A DNA stretch of 64,000 bases from Actinomycetes bacterium (GCA_023451265.1 JAEYAG010000080.1:1-64000); one strand, 5' to 3'. Positions 17,712 to 26,754 are shown, counted from the stretch's first letter. Translations and numbers: made by a program. The notes: generated by a model from the sequence alone, not told the origin.

Positions 17712-17723
17712 TGAAGCGCTTCA
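17712..17723. promoter_or_regulatory. LacI-family operator TGAAGCGCTTCA at the transporter start site
   Basis: A perfect 12-bp palindrome identical to the one in the GH30 gene at 10242-10253. It lies between the transporter promoter and the ribosome site AAGGAGGA of the binding-protein gene. Confidence 0.78.
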
Positions 17724-17753
17724 AACGCGAAGCGACGCATTCAAGGAGGAATC

Positions 17754-19079
17754 GTGACCACAGCATCCGGGCGCCTGCGGCGTCTTCTCCCGGCTCTCGC
17801 CCTCGTCGGCGCCGGCGCGATCGCGCTGTCCGCCTGCAGCGGCGACACCGGCGGTTCGGCAAGCGGAGGCGGCGCAGGAGACGGGAAGTTCACCTACCTG
17901 GGCCAGACCGAGAACACCACCATCATCAACACCCTGACCGCGCTGTCCGAGGACCAGTGCTCCGACGCCAACAGCGCGGCCCCGCTGACGCCCGACGACA
18001 TCGCCGGCACCACGTGGGACCAGCAGCTGCAGCTGCTCGCGAGCCAGGACTCGCTGTCGGACATGTCGATGGCGGCGGGCACGCCGTCGCTGATGCAGGA
18101 GTTCATCGACGGCGGACAGGTGCTCGACCTCTCCGACACGCTCGATGAGCTCGGGGTCTCGGACAAGATCCTCCCTGCAGCGGAGTCGACGATCACCGCG
18201 CTGTACGGCGGCGGCGACCTGTACGCACTGCCCACCGAGCTGAACATCGAGGGCTTCTGGTACAACAAGCAGATCCTCGCCGACAACGGCATCGAGGCTC
18301 CGGCCACGTGGGACGACCTCGTCGACGCCGCCGCGACCCTGAAGGCCGCCGGTGTGCAGCCGTTCTCGGCAGCCGGCAAGGACGGCTGGCCGGTCACCCG
18401 CCTCGTGGGCGACTACATCTTCCGCGATCTCGGGGCGGACGCCCTGCAGAAGGTGGCTGACGGCGACGCGAAGCTCACCGACGACGACTACGTGAAGGCG
18501 GCCGACGCGGTTGCCGAGCTCGGCAAGGCGGGATACTTCGGCGACGCGGTCGGCTCGGTCGACTACAACGCCGCGATGAACACGTTCCTCACCGGCAAGG
18601 CGGCGTTCTTCTACATGGGCTCGTGGGCGCTGGCGAACTTCAACGACGCGGAGCAGAACCAGATCGGCGCCGACAACGTCGGTTTCGCCCCCTTCCCGGC
18701 TGTCGAGGGCGGCGCCGGCAGCATCGACGAGGTCCCGGCCAACGTCGGCATCCCGGTCATGTTCTCGGCCAAGGGCGCTGACGACGACACCAAGGCGTGG
18801 ATCACGTGCATCGTCGAGAACTATGGCGACGCCGTGCTCGAGGGCTCGGGTGTCGTGTCCGGGTTCGCGCTGTCCGACCCGCCGAGTGACCTGCCGTCCA
18901 CGACGCAGCTCGTCCAGGACACCATCCAGAACGCGCCCTCGAGCGTGCTGTGGTTCGAGGCGCTGTTCTCGTCGAAGGCCACGAGCGTCAGCCAGACCAA
19001 CGGCGGCGCGCTCGCGAACGGCTCGATCAGCGGCGCGGACTTCATGAAGCTCGTCCAGGCAGCGAACGACGAGGGCTGA
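17754..19079 (+). CDS. Sugar ABC transporter solute-binding lipoprotein
   Basis: 441 residues. GTG start with AAGGAGGA just upstream. The signal peptide ends at lipobox LSAC with Cys28, followed by a Gly/Ser linker, so the mature protein is tethered outside the membrane. It is a family 1 (MalE/UgpB-like) binding protein: LYALPTELNIEGFWYNKQIL, PATWDDLVDAA, FLTGKAAFFYMGSWAL and a ligand-pocket aromatic set. It delivers oligosaccharides to the two permeases that follow. No ATPase gene is present in the operon, so a shared MsiK-type ATPase elsewhere is presumed, as is usual in actinobacteria. Regulated by the LacI operator upstream. Confidence 0.9.
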   Translation: MTTASGRLRRLLPALALVGAGAIALSACSGDTGGSASGGGAGDGKFTYLGQTENTTIINTLTALSEDQCSDANSAAPLTPDDIAGTTWDQQLQLLASQDSLSDMSMAAGTPSLMQEFIDGGQVLDLSDTLDELGVSDKILPAAESTITALYGGGDLYALPTELNIEGFWYNKQILADNGIEAPATWDDLVDAAATLKAAGVQPFSAAGKDGWPVTRLVGDYIFRDLGADALQKVADGDAKLTDDDYVKAADAVAELGKAGYFGDAVGSVDYNAAMNTFLTGKAAFFYMGSWALANFNDAEQNQIGADNVGFAPFPAVEGGAGSIDEVPANVGIPVMFSAKGADDDTKAWITCIVENYGDAVLEGSGVVSGFALSDPPSDLPSTTQLVQDTIQNAPSSVLWFEALFSSKATSVSQTNGGALANGSISGADFMKLVQAANDEG

Positions 19080-19090
19080 CCGACGCGGTG

Positions 19091-19126
19091 ACCGGGGTGG
19101 GATGCCTGTACGCATCCCACCCCGGT
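19091..19126 (+). other. Intercistronic RNA hairpin after the binding-protein gene
   Basis: ACCGGGGTGGGATGC (19091-19105) pairs over all 15 bases with GCATCCCACCCCGGT (19112-19126) around a 6-base loop. No T-run follows, and the operon continues 26 bp later. Such hairpins usually protect the upstream mRNA from 3' exonucleases or partly terminate. Either effect gives more binding protein than permease. Confidence 0.75.
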
Positions 19127-19152
19127 TCCCCTGACGCGAAAGCGGAACCAAC

Positions 19153-20034
19153 ATGCAGAAAGTCCTCGGCGACAAGCGCGCCATCTTCGTGCTGCTCGGG
19201 CCGGCGCTGCTGGTCTACACCCTGATCATGCTCGTGCCCATCGTGTGGTCGATGTTCTACACGGTGCAGGACGGCAATCCGATCACCGGCTTCACGTTCA
19301 ACGGTCTCGACAACTTCGCGAAGTTCTTCAGTGACCCGGCGGCCGGGGACGCGGTGCTGTTCACCCTCAAGTACGCGCTCGTGCTCACGGCGCTGCAGGT
19401 GACCGTCGGCTACCTGCTGTCGCTGATGTACGTCTTCCTGCTGCGACGCAGCTCCGGGCTGATCCGGACGATCATCTTCTTCCCCGTGGTGCTGCCGACG
19501 GTCGCCGTCGCCCTCCTGTTCCAGCGACTGTTCGAGGCGGCGCCGACCACCGGCCCCGTCAACACCTTCCTGATGTTCCTCGGCGGCGATTCCATCGACT
19601 GGTTCGGCACGCCCACGGCATCGTTCTGGATCATCATCCTGATGGACCTGTGGCGGTCGATGGGGTTCTACGCGGTGCTCCTGTACGCCGGGCTCGTCGA
19701 CATCCCGGACGAGTTGATCGAGTCGGCACGCATCGACGGAGCCTCGGGCTGGAAGCTCATCCGCACGATCGTGCTGCCCCTGTCGCTGCCGGTGCTGCTC
19801 TCGTCGCTCATCTTCAGCATCAACGGCACGCTCAAGGTCTTCGACACCATCGTCGCGCTCACCAACGGCGGGCCCGGCAACGCGACGACGCCGCTGACGC
19901 TCTACATGTTCCGCACCTCGTTCGCCTACGGCGACTACGGCTACGGCAGCACCATCGCGCTCATGCTGACGGTCCTGTGCCTGCTGTTCACGATCCTCAT
20001 CTTCCGATCGACCCGCCGCGACGTCACCGCGTGA
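19153..20034 (+). CDS. Sugar ABC transporter permease (MalF type)
   Basis: 293 residues with six predicted membrane segments, the first being IFVLLGPALLVYTLIMLVPI. The cytoplasmic EAA loop reads ESARIDGASGWKLIRTIVLP, the docking site for the ATPase. The family is carbohydrate uptake transporter 1 (MalF/UgpA-like). It follows the binding protein after the stable hairpin and precedes the MalG-type permease by 16 bp. Its ATG is preceded by AAGCGGAACC, a weak ribosome site that would lower its expression relative to the binding protein. Confidence 0.9.
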   Translation: MQKVLGDKRAIFVLLGPALLVYTLIMLVPIVWSMFYTVQDGNPITGFTFNGLDNFAKFFSDPAAGDAVLFTLKYALVLTALQVTVGYLLSLMYVFLLRRSSGLIRTIIFFPVVLPTVAVALLFQRLFEAAPTTGPVNTFLMFLGGDSIDWFGTPTASFWIIILMDLWRSMGFYAVLLYAGLVDIPDELIESARIDGASGWKLIRTIVLPLSLPVLLSSLIFSINGTLKVFDTIVALTNGGPGNATTPLTLYMFRTSFAYGDYGYGSTIALMLTVLCLLFTILIFRSTRRDVTA

Positions 20035-20050
20035 ACCCCGGAGCATCGAC

Positions 20051-20956
20051 ATGACCACCACCACCGCCATCGTCACCGGCCGCGATCTCTCCGCCGGGCG
20101 TCGCCAGGGCCCGCGCCCGGGGCGCGCGCGCCGGATGCTGGGCCGCATCCCCATGTGGGTGCTCATCGGCATCCTGCTGTTCATCGAGATCTACCCGATG
20201 GTCTGGATGTTCCTCGGCTCGTTCAAGACACAGAGCGAGTTCCTCAACGAGCCGTTCTGGGCGCTGCCGCAGTCGTGGAGCCTGCAGAACTACATCGACG
20301 TGTTCACCGTCGGCGAGTTCGGCAAGTACATCCGCAACAGCGTGATCGTCGTGTTCCCGTCGCTCGCGATCATCCTGCTGTTCGGCGTCGCCGCCGGTTT
20401 CGCGCTCGAGGTCATGATCTGGAAGGGCAAGGGCACTGTGCTGCTCCTGTTCCTCGCGGGCATCATGGTGCCGACGCAGATGATCCTGCTGCCGCTGTTC
20501 ACCATCTACTTCCGCCTGCATCTCACCGGGACCCTCTGGCCGCTGATCCTGACCTACGTCGCGACGGGGCTGCCGTTGACCGTGTTCATGATGGCCACCT
20601 TCTTCCGCGCCGTACCGCGCGAGATCTTCGAGGCGGCGACCCTCGACGGGGCGAACGTGTTCCGGATGTTCTGGTCGGTCGGCATGCCGCTCGTGCGCAA
20701 CGCGCTGTTCACGGTCGGACTCGTGCAGTTCTTCTTCCTGTGGAACGATCTGCTGGTCGCGTTGACCTTCACCAACAGCAGCGACCTGCGCACCATCCAG
20801 GTCGGCCTGCTCAACTTCACGGGAGAGTACGGCGCCGTGCAGTACGGGCCGACCTTCGCTGCGATCGCCGTCAACGTGTTCGGCACGCTGCTCATCTACC
20901 TGTTCCTGAACCAGCAGGTCATGAAGGGCCTCACGGCCGGATCGGTCAAGGGCTGA
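20051..20956 (+). CDS. Sugar ABC transporter permease (MalG type)
   Basis: 301 residues with a basic cytoplasmic N-terminus (GRRQGPRPGRARRMLGRI) and then six membrane helices. The EAA motif is EAATLDGANVFRMFWSVGMP. The C-terminus, LFLNQQVMKGLTAGSVKG, is diagnostic of MalG-like proteins. It forms the heterodimeric channel with the preceding MalF-type protein. The next gene (GH78) starts 1 bp after its stop, so import and cytoplasmic hydrolysis are translationally linked. Confidence 0.9.
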   Translation: MTTTTAIVTGRDLSAGRRQGPRPGRARRMLGRIPMWVLIGILLFIEIYPMVWMFLGSFKTQSEFLNEPFWALPQSWSLQNYIDVFTVGEFGKYIRNSVIVVFPSLAIILLFGVAAGFALEVMIWKGKGTVLLLFLAGIMVPTQMILLPLFTIYFRLHLTGTLWPLILTYVATGLPLTVFMMATFFRAVPREIFEAATLDGANVFRMFWSVGMPLVRNALFTVGLVQFFFLWNDLLVALTFTNSSDLRTIQVGLLNFTGEYGAVQYGPTFAAIAVNVFGTLLIYLFLNQQVMKGLTAGSVKG

Positions 20957-20957
20957 C

Positions 20958-23564
20958 ATGGCGGACATCGTCGACATCTGGCTCGAGAACCGTCGAGGCG
21001 CCGCCACCCTCGGCATCGACGAGGACCGGCCGCGGGTCTCGGTCCTCGCAGACGGCACCGCCGGTGGGATCGAGCTCGAGTTCGCCCGCGACGACGGACG
21101 CGTCGAGGTCGCGGTATCGGACACCCTCCGACTTCTCGAGTGGCCGTTCACTCCGCTGGTGCCGCGCGGCGGCGGCGAGTTGCGGGTGCGCGCGCAGGGA
21201 ACGGACGCCTGGAGCGCGCCCGTGCGCATCGAAGCCGGACCCGGCGGCGACTGGCGAGCCGACTTCGTCTCGCCGTCGGTCCGTGCCGCGGCCGATGGCC
21301 CGCGCCCGGCCTATCTACTGCGCGCCGCATTCGACGCGCCCGTCGAGGCCACCGAGATCGCGCGGGCGAGGGTGTACGCGACCGCCCACGGCGTCTACGA
21401 CCTCGAGCTCAACGGCGCCCGGGTCGCGGACGACCGGCTTGCGCCAGGATGGACCAGCTACCGTCATCGGCTGCGCTACCAGACGCACGACATCACCGCC
21501 TCGGTCCGGGCCGGCCAGAACGTGCTCGGGGCGTGGCTCGCCGACGGCTGGTACCGCGGGCACATCGGATTCGACGGCGGCCGGTGGGACATCTACGGCA
21601 CCGATGTCGCCCTGCTCGCCCAGGTCGAGATCACGACCCACGACGGCGCGGTGCACGTCGTTCCCCTGCAGTGGCGCTGGGCGCCCAGCCCGATCACGGC
21701 GGCAGGCCTGTACGAGGGCGAGAGCTACGACGCGCGCGCCGAGCTGCCCGGCTGGTCGGCTCCCGGGTACGACGACGAGGGATGGGGGGAGGTCACCACG
21801 CTGCCGCGCGGCGATTTCAGCGCACGCATCGAGGCCCCCACCGCATCGCCGGTGACGGTGACGCAGACCCTCGCGCCGGTCACGACCTCGCGCCGCCCGA
21901 ACGGACGCATCCGGCTGGACTTCGGCCAGAACATCTCCGGAGTCCTGCGCATCCGCGTGCGCGCGGACGCGGGCCACACCGTGACACTTCACCACGCCGA
22001 GGTGCTCGAAGACGGCGCACTCGGCACGCGCCCCCTGCGGGCGGCGGTCTCGATCGACTCCTACACGGCCGCGGGCGCAGGCGAAGAGGTGTATGCCCCG
22101 CGGTTCACGATTCACGGGTTCCAGTACGCCGAGCTCGAGAACTGGCCGGGCGAACTGCGAGCCGGCGACGTCGAAGCGCTCGTCATCCACACTGGGATGC
22201 AGCGCACGGGATGGTTCTCATCGTCGAACCCCGCCCTGGACCGCCTGCACGAGAACGTGGTGTGGAGCATGCGCGACAACTTCGTCGATCTGCCCACCGA
22301 CTGCCCGCAGCGCGACGAGCGGGTCGGCTGGACCGGGGACATCCAGGTCTTCGCGCCGACGGCGCTGCGCCTGTTCGCGGCGCACGGCACCCTGACCGGC
22401 TGGCTGCGCGACCTCGCTGCCGAGCAGCGGCCCGACGGGCACGTGAACCAGTTCGTCCCGTGGGTGGAATGCGGCTTCCCGAACTTTCCGACCGCCGCAT
22501 GGGGCGACGCCGCGGTCGTCGTCCCGTGGGAGATGTACCGCAGTGACGGCGACCCGCGCGTGCTGGCCGACCAGTTCGACAGCATGTGCGCGTGGGTCGA
22601 CCTCGTCGACCGGCTGACAGGGCACACGGGCCTGTGGGACAGCGGGTTCCAGCTCGGCGACTGGCTCGACCCCGCCGCGCCGCCGGACAGCCCCGGCGAC
22701 TCGCACACCGACAAGTACCTGGTCGCCACCGCGTATCACGTGAAGACCGCACGGATCGTCGCCGAGGCGGCGCAGATCCTCGGCCGGCCAGCGGATGCCG
22801 AGCGGTACCGCGCCATCGCCGCCCGCGCCGCCGAGGCGTTCCGCCGCGAGTTCCTGAGCCCTTCGGGGCGTGTGGTGAGCGACACCCCGACCTCGATCGC
22901 CGTGAGCCTCGTGTTCGACCTGTTCGGCGACCAGGCCCAGGCCGCGCGCGCCGGGCGTCGCCTGCTCGAACTGGTCGCTGCCGGCGGCTTCCACATCGCG
23001 ACCGGCTTCGTCGGCACACCGATCATCTGCGATGCGCTCGTTCTGGCCGGCAGCATGGATTACGCCTACCACCTGCTGCTCCAAGACGGGCTGCCGTCGT
23101 GGCTCTACCCCGTGAGCATGGGCGCGACGACCATCTGGGAGCGCTGGGACAGCATGCTGCCGGACGGATCGATCAATCCCGGCGACATGACCTCGTTCAA
23201 CCACTACGCGCTCGGCGCCGTCGCGGACTTCCTGCACCGTGTCGTCGCAGGTCTCGCGCCCGATGCCCCCGGGTGGGAGCGGATCCGATTCGCGCCCCGT
23301 CCCGGCGGCGACCTCGAGCATGCGGGCGCGCGGTTCGACAGTGTGCACGGAACGGCTGCGATCTCGTGGCGCCGCGAAGGCGACGCGCTCACGATCGACC
23401 TCGAGGTGCCGCCGGCGGTGACGGCGGTGCTGGTGCTGCCGAACGGCGACGAGGTCGACGTGCCCCCGGGCATCCACACCTTCCACACGACCTGCCGCGC
23501 GGCCGCCGACGACCCGGCGGCTCCGCAGGTCGGGTGGCGCCGCCCCGATCCCGTCGACGCTTGA
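20958..23564 (+). CDS. Cytoplasmic GH78 alpha-L-rhamnosidase
   Basis: 868 residues without a signal peptide. N-terminal beta-sandwich domains precede a GH78 (alpha/alpha)6 barrel. The catalytic signature DCPQRDERVGWTGD lies at residues 448-461, with the acidic residues that bind rhamnose. Later motifs include GDWLDPAAPPDSPGD and ATTIWERWDSM. GH78 enzymes remove terminal alpha-L-rhamnose. Being cytoplasmic and cotranscribed with the permeases, it acts on imported oligosaccharides. Rhamnose-capped arabinogalactan, pectic side chains or plant glycosides are possible sources. The window has no rhamnose isomerase or kinase genes, so rhamnose catabolism must be encoded elsewhere. Confidence 0.9.
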   Translation: MADIVDIWLENRRGAATLGIDEDRPRVSVLADGTAGGIELEFARDDGRVEVAVSDTLRLLEWPFTPLVPRGGGELRVRAQGTDAWSAPVRIEAGPGGDWRADFVSPSVRAAADGPRPAYLLRAAFDAPVEATEIARARVYATAHGVYDLELNGARVADDRLAPGWTSYRHRLRYQTHDITASVRAGQNVLGAWLADGWYRGHIGFDGGRWDIYGTDVALLAQVEITTHDGAVHVVPLQWRWAPSPITAAGLYEGESYDARAELPGWSAPGYDDEGWGEVTTLPRGDFSARIEAPTASPVTVTQTLAPVTTSRRPNGRIRLDFGQNISGVLRIRVRADAGHTVTLHHAEVLEDGALGTRPLRAAVSIDSYTAAGAGEEVYAPRFTIHGFQYAELENWPGELRAGDVEALVIHTGMQRTGWFSSSNPALDRLHENVVWSMRDNFVDLPTDCPQRDERVGWTGDIQVFAPTALRLFAAHGTLTGWLRDLAAEQRPDGHVNQFVPWVECGFPNFPTAAWGDAAVVVPWEMYRSDGDPRVLADQFDSMCAWVDLVDRLTGHTGLWDSGFQLGDWLDPAAPPDSPGDSHTDKYLVATAYHVKTARIVAEAAQILGRPADAERYRAIAARAAEAFRREFLSPSGRVVSDTPTSIAVSLVFDLFGDQAQAARAGRRLLELVAAGGFHIATGFVGTPIICDALVLAGSMDYAYHLLLQDGLPSWLYPVSMGATTIWERWDSMLPDGSINPGDMTSFNHYALGAVADFLHRVVAGLAPDAPGWERIRFAPRPGGDLEHAGARFDSVHGTAAISWRREGDALTIDLEVPPAVTAVLVLPNGDEVDVPPGIHTFHTTCRAAADDPAAPQVGWRRPDPVDA

Positions 23565-23584
23565 ACCCAGAAGAAGAGACACCC

Positions 23585-24628
23585 ATGCAGCAGTTCATCA
23601 CCCCCGGTCAGGTCTGGCTCGACACGAAAGGCGAGCGGATCCACGCGCACGGCGGGTCCATCATCACCGTCGACGGCGTGCACTACTGGTACGGCGAGAA
23701 CAAGGAGCGCTCGACCCCCGGCAGCGGCATCTGGCACTGGGGCGTGCGCGCCTACTCGTCGACTGATCTCGTCAACTGGGAGGACCGCGGGCTCATCATC
23801 CCGCCCGACGAGGACGATGAGACCTCGCCGCTGCACCCCGCGCAGGCCCTGGACCGGCCGCACATCGTGTACAACGCCCGGACGCGCACCTACGTGTGCT
23901 GGGTGAAGGTCATGACGAAGGGGTCGGTGCAGCGCTCGACCGTTCTGACGGCCGACCATGTGCTGGGCCCCTACCGGATCGTCCGCACGTGGCTGCGGCC
24001 GCTGGACATGAGCGCCGGCGATTTCGATCTCGTCGTCGACCCGCACGACGGCAAGGGCTACTACTACTTCGAGCGCGTGCACTCGGAGATGATCTGCGCC
24101 GACCTCAGCAGCGACTACACCGACGTGACCGGGTACTACTCCACGCACTTCCCGCAGCCGCAACCGCCTTTCGTGCGCGAGGCGCCCGCACACTTCACGC
24201 GGAACCGCCTGCAGTACCTGCTGACATCGGGCACCACCGGGTACTATCCCAACCCGTCCGAAGCCGCCGTCTCGCGGTCGTATCACGGACCGTTCGAGGT
24301 GCTGGGCGACCTGCATCCGACCGACGAGTCGCGCACGTCGTTCCACTCGCAGATCTCGTCTGTGTTCCGTCATCCGGGCAAGAAGGATCTCTACATCGCG
24401 CTCGCCGACCGCTGGCTGCCGCGCTACCTCGACCACGGACAGCGCGCTCACGACGCCTTCGTGGAGCACTTCGCCCCAGGGCGCGACAGCGACGAGCCGA
24501 TGGAGGAGTTCGCCTACGTCGACAGCTCCATCGCCGACTACGTCTGGCTGCCGATCGACTTCGACGGTGATCGCCCCACGATCCGCTGGCGCGACCAGTG
24601 GAGTCCCGACGAGTACACCGACGCCTGA
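23585..24628 (+). CDS. Cytoplasmic GH43-like five-bladed propeller glycosidase
   Basis: 347 residues from ATG 23585, with AGAAGAGA upstream; the longer open frame to 22586 is a shadow of the GH78 gene. The start IHAHGGSIITVDGVHYWYGE is characteristic of a GH43 subgroup that includes exo-beta-1,3-galactanases. Propeller repeats follow: DRPHIVYNARTRTYVCW, SAGDFDLVVD and PVWLP-like VWLPIDF near the end. There is no signal peptide and it is last in the operon. The GH43_24-like start, the GH30/GH16 enzymes and the rhamnosidase together point to type II arabinogalactan, but beta-galactosidase or arabinofuranosidase activity cannot be excluded. Confidence 0.78.
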   Translation: MQQFITPGQVWLDTKGERIHAHGGSIITVDGVHYWYGENKERSTPGSGIWHWGVRAYSSTDLVNWEDRGLIIPPDEDDETSPLHPAQALDRPHIVYNARTRTYVCWVKVMTKGSVQRSTVLTADHVLGPYRIVRTWLRPLDMSAGDFDLVVDPHDGKGYYYFERVHSEMICADLSSDYTDVTGYYSTHFPQPQPPFVREAPAHFTRNRLQYLLTSGTTGYYPNPSEAAVSRSYHGPFEVLGDLHPTDESRTSFHSQISSVFRHPGKKDLYIALADRWLPRYLDHGQRAHDAFVEHFAPGRDSDEPMEEFAYVDSSIADYVWLPIDFDGDRPTIRWRDQWSPDEYTDA

Positions 24629-24664
24629 CCCCCGGGGTGAGTCGGAACGTGGTTTCATCGGAGG

Positions 24665-24884
24665 ATGGATGCCATCGAGGTGGGGGACCGCGTCAGCTGG
24701 AACACGTCGCAGGGGCGGACCCGCGGCGTCGTCCGTGAGAAGCGGGTGCGCGACTTCACCTTCGACGGTCAGTCGTTCACCGCGTCGGCGGGCGAGCCCG
24801 CATTCATCGTCGAGTCGGAGAAGACCGGGCGCCAAGGCGGCGCACAAGGGCTCTGCCCTGCGGCGGCTGAAGCCGAAGTCCTGA
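24665..24884 (+). pseudogene. HVA1/DUF2945 family gene with a +1 frameshift
   Basis: The frame from ATG 24665 reads EVGDRVSWNTSQGRTRGVV and FTASAGEPAFIVESEKTG, the start of a DUF2945/HVA1-type hypervirulence-associated protein. At GGG 24827-24829 one base appears to be extra. Removing it joins TG to AKAAHKGSALRRLKPKS, the expected C-terminus, and reaches TGA 24882-24884 for a normal 70-residue protein. As written, translation continues out of frame for over 200 residues into the HutD region. This is either a real inactivating mutation or a single-base sequencing error. Confidence 0.75.
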
Positions 24885-24888
24885 CGCA

Positions 24889-25431
24889 TCAGACCCACGG
24901 CGTGGCGCCCCTCCGCGGGGCGAGGAACAGCCGCAGCGACGTGGCATCCGGGTCGAAGACCGCCGTGCGCAGGGCCGCCGGCAGAAGCAGGGTCCCGCCC
25001 GTCAGCACGCGCGGGCCGAGATGGACCGAGCCGTCCAGGATCACGACGGCGTCCGGCGACGTGGACGGCGCCAGGGCGCCGGTGCCGATGACGTGGCTCC
25101 TGGCCGCGACGCTGCGCGTCGTCATCACGTTGATCACCTGGATGCGGTGCTCCCGGGCATCCGCCCGCACCGCATCCTCACCGCGGAACTCGATCGGCGA
25201 GAGGGCTGCGACATCGTGCTGCTCGCCGGAGATCTGCAGCATGACCCCGGGTGCGGTGAGCGGCACCAGCAGCCGGTCGGTGCCGGGAAAGGCCGAGAAG
25301 GCCGAGCGCCCCTCGATCTCGGCGAGACTGATCCGCCACTCGGGAGTGCTGAGCAGCACGCGCCGGGTGCCCAGGCCGTTGCGCCACGGCTGGGCGACGA
25401 CGTCTTCGGGAACGACGAGCTTGCGGGTCAT
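24889..25431 (-). CDS. HutD/Ves family cupin protein
   Basis: 180 residues. The N-terminus KLVVPEDVVAQPWRNGLGTR and the segments WRISLAEIEGRSAFSAFPGTDR and LTAPGVMLQISG define the HutD family, a bicupin often near histidine-utilisation genes and thought to be a regulator or environmental sensor. No hut genes are present here. It is 78 bp downstream of AmtB on the same strand, so a nitrogen-related role is possible but unproven. It ends 4 bp from the frameshifted HVA1 gene, convergently. Confidence 0.82.
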   Translation of the reverse strand: MTRKLVVPEDVVAQPWRNGLGTRRVLLSTPEWRISLAEIEGRSAFSAFPGTDRLLVPLTAPGVMLQISGEQHDVAALSPIEFRGEDAVRADAREHRIQVINVMTTRSVAARSHVIGTGALAPSTSPDAVVILDGSVHLGPRVLTGGTLLLPAALRTAVFDPDATSLRLFLAPRRGATPWV

Positions 25432-25509
25432 GAGGCGCCTTCGAGGTCGGGGTGAGGGGAGGGGCGGGGAAACGCATGTTCCCCCGCCCCGATGGAGTTC
25501 GCCCGGCGA

Positions 25510-26754
25510 TCAGGTGAGGGCGTAGGCCTCTTCGCCGTGCAGGGTGGTGTCGATGCCGGCGACCTCGTCCTCGTTCTTCACGCGGAACCCGATCGTCTTC
25601 TCGACGCCGGTGCCGATGAGGTACGTCACGACAAAGGAGTAGACCGCGACGGCGACGGATGCCACGACCTGCAGCACCAGCTGCTCGTAGTTCCCGCCCA
25701 TGAACAGGCCCGTGCCCTGGGCGAAGAAGCCGAGGAACCAGCACCCGATGAACCCGCCCACGCCGTGCAGACCCACGACGTCGAGCGAGTCGTCGAAGCC
25801 GAGCTTGTACTTGAGCTCGATGGCCAGGCAGCACACCGCGCCCGCGACGATGCCCAGGACGATCGCCCAGATCGGGTCGAGCGAGGCGCACGCCGGGGTG
25901 ATGGCCACCAGGCCCGCGATCGCGCCCGACCCGGCGCCGACCGAGGTCGCCTTGCCGTCCTTGAGCTTCTCGACCGTGACCCAGCCGAGGATCGCGGCGG
26001 CGCCGGCGACGAAGGTGTTCACGATGATCTTGCCGACGTTCTCGTTGTCGGGTCCGAGCAGGCCGAGCGTCCCCTCGGCCCCGGCGTTGAAGCCGAACCA
26101 GCCGAACCACAGGATCGCGACGCCGAGGAGCACCAGCGGCACGTTGTGCGGACGGTGGACGCCCTTGGCGAAGCCGACCCGGCGCCCCAGCACGATCGCG
26201 AGGGCGAGGGCCGCCGCCGCGGAGTTGATGTGGACGGCGGTGCCGCCGGCGTAGTCGATGGTGGATGCCGAGAAGCCGAAGATCTCGCCGAGGTCGTAGA
26301 TCCAGCCGCCTCCGCCCCAGACCCAGCCCGCGACGGGGAAGTAGACGAGGGTGGCCCAGAGGCCGGCGAACAGCATCCAGGACCCGAACCGCGCGCGGTC
26401 GGCGATGGCGCCCGAGATGAGCGCCGTGGTCGCCACGGCGAAGGTCGCGCCGTACGTCGCGCTGACGAGGGTGGCGCTGTCGTAGCCGGCGAGGGCGAAG
26501 TTCTCGGTGAAGGGGTTGCCGGCGAACTGGAAGCCGGGGAAGCCGCCGCCGTCGGTGTCGGCGATGGTCGCCATGTTGAAGCCGTAGACGACCCACAGCA
26601 CGCCGACCAGGCCCATCGCGCCGAAGCTCAGCATCATCATGCTGACGACGGATTTCGCGCGGACCATGCCGCCGTAGAAGAAGGCGATGCCGGGTGCCAT
26701 GAAGACGACGAGCGCCGTGGCGACGATAGCCCAGGTGAGATTGCCGCTGTCCAT
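25510..26754 (-). CDS. amtB: AmtB ammonium transporter
   Basis: 414 residues with 11 predicted membrane helices, the normal length for bacterial Amt proteins. Characteristic stretches are GIAFFYGGMVRAKSVVSMMM, the twin-His region DYAGGTAVHINSAAAALALA, and the second pore His in DVVGLHGVGGFIGCW. It conducts ammonium/ammonia into the cell. No glnK-like gene follows; HutD is downstream and a decayed M20 amidohydrolase upstream by 21 bp. The neighbourhood therefore combines ammonium uptake with remnants of amine or ureide degradation. Confidence 0.93.
   Translation of the reverse strand: MDSGNLTWAIVATALVVFMAPGIAFFYGGMVRAKSVVSMMMLSFGAMGLVGVLWVVYGFNMATIADTDGGGFPGFQFAGNPFTENFALAGYDSATLVSATYGATFAVATTALISGAIADRARFGSWMLFAGLWATLVYFPVAGWVWGGGGWIYDLGEIFGFSASTIDYAGGTAVHINSAAAALALAIVLGRRVGFAKGVHRPHNVPLVLLGVAILWFGWFGFNAGAEGTLGLLGPDNENVGKIIVNTFVAGAAAILGWVTVEKLKDGKATSVGAGSGAIAGLVAITPACASLDPIWAIVLGIVAGAVCCLAIELKYKLGFDDSLDVVGLHGVGGFIGCWFLGFFAQGTGLFMGGNYEQLVLQVVASVAVAVYSFVVTYLIGTGVEKTIGFRVKNEDEVAGIDTTLHGEEAYALT

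Noticed and set aside
22586..23584. Upstream extension of the GH43-like gene.
   Set aside because: It overlaps the GH78 gene in another frame; the enzyme's conserved start is at 23585.
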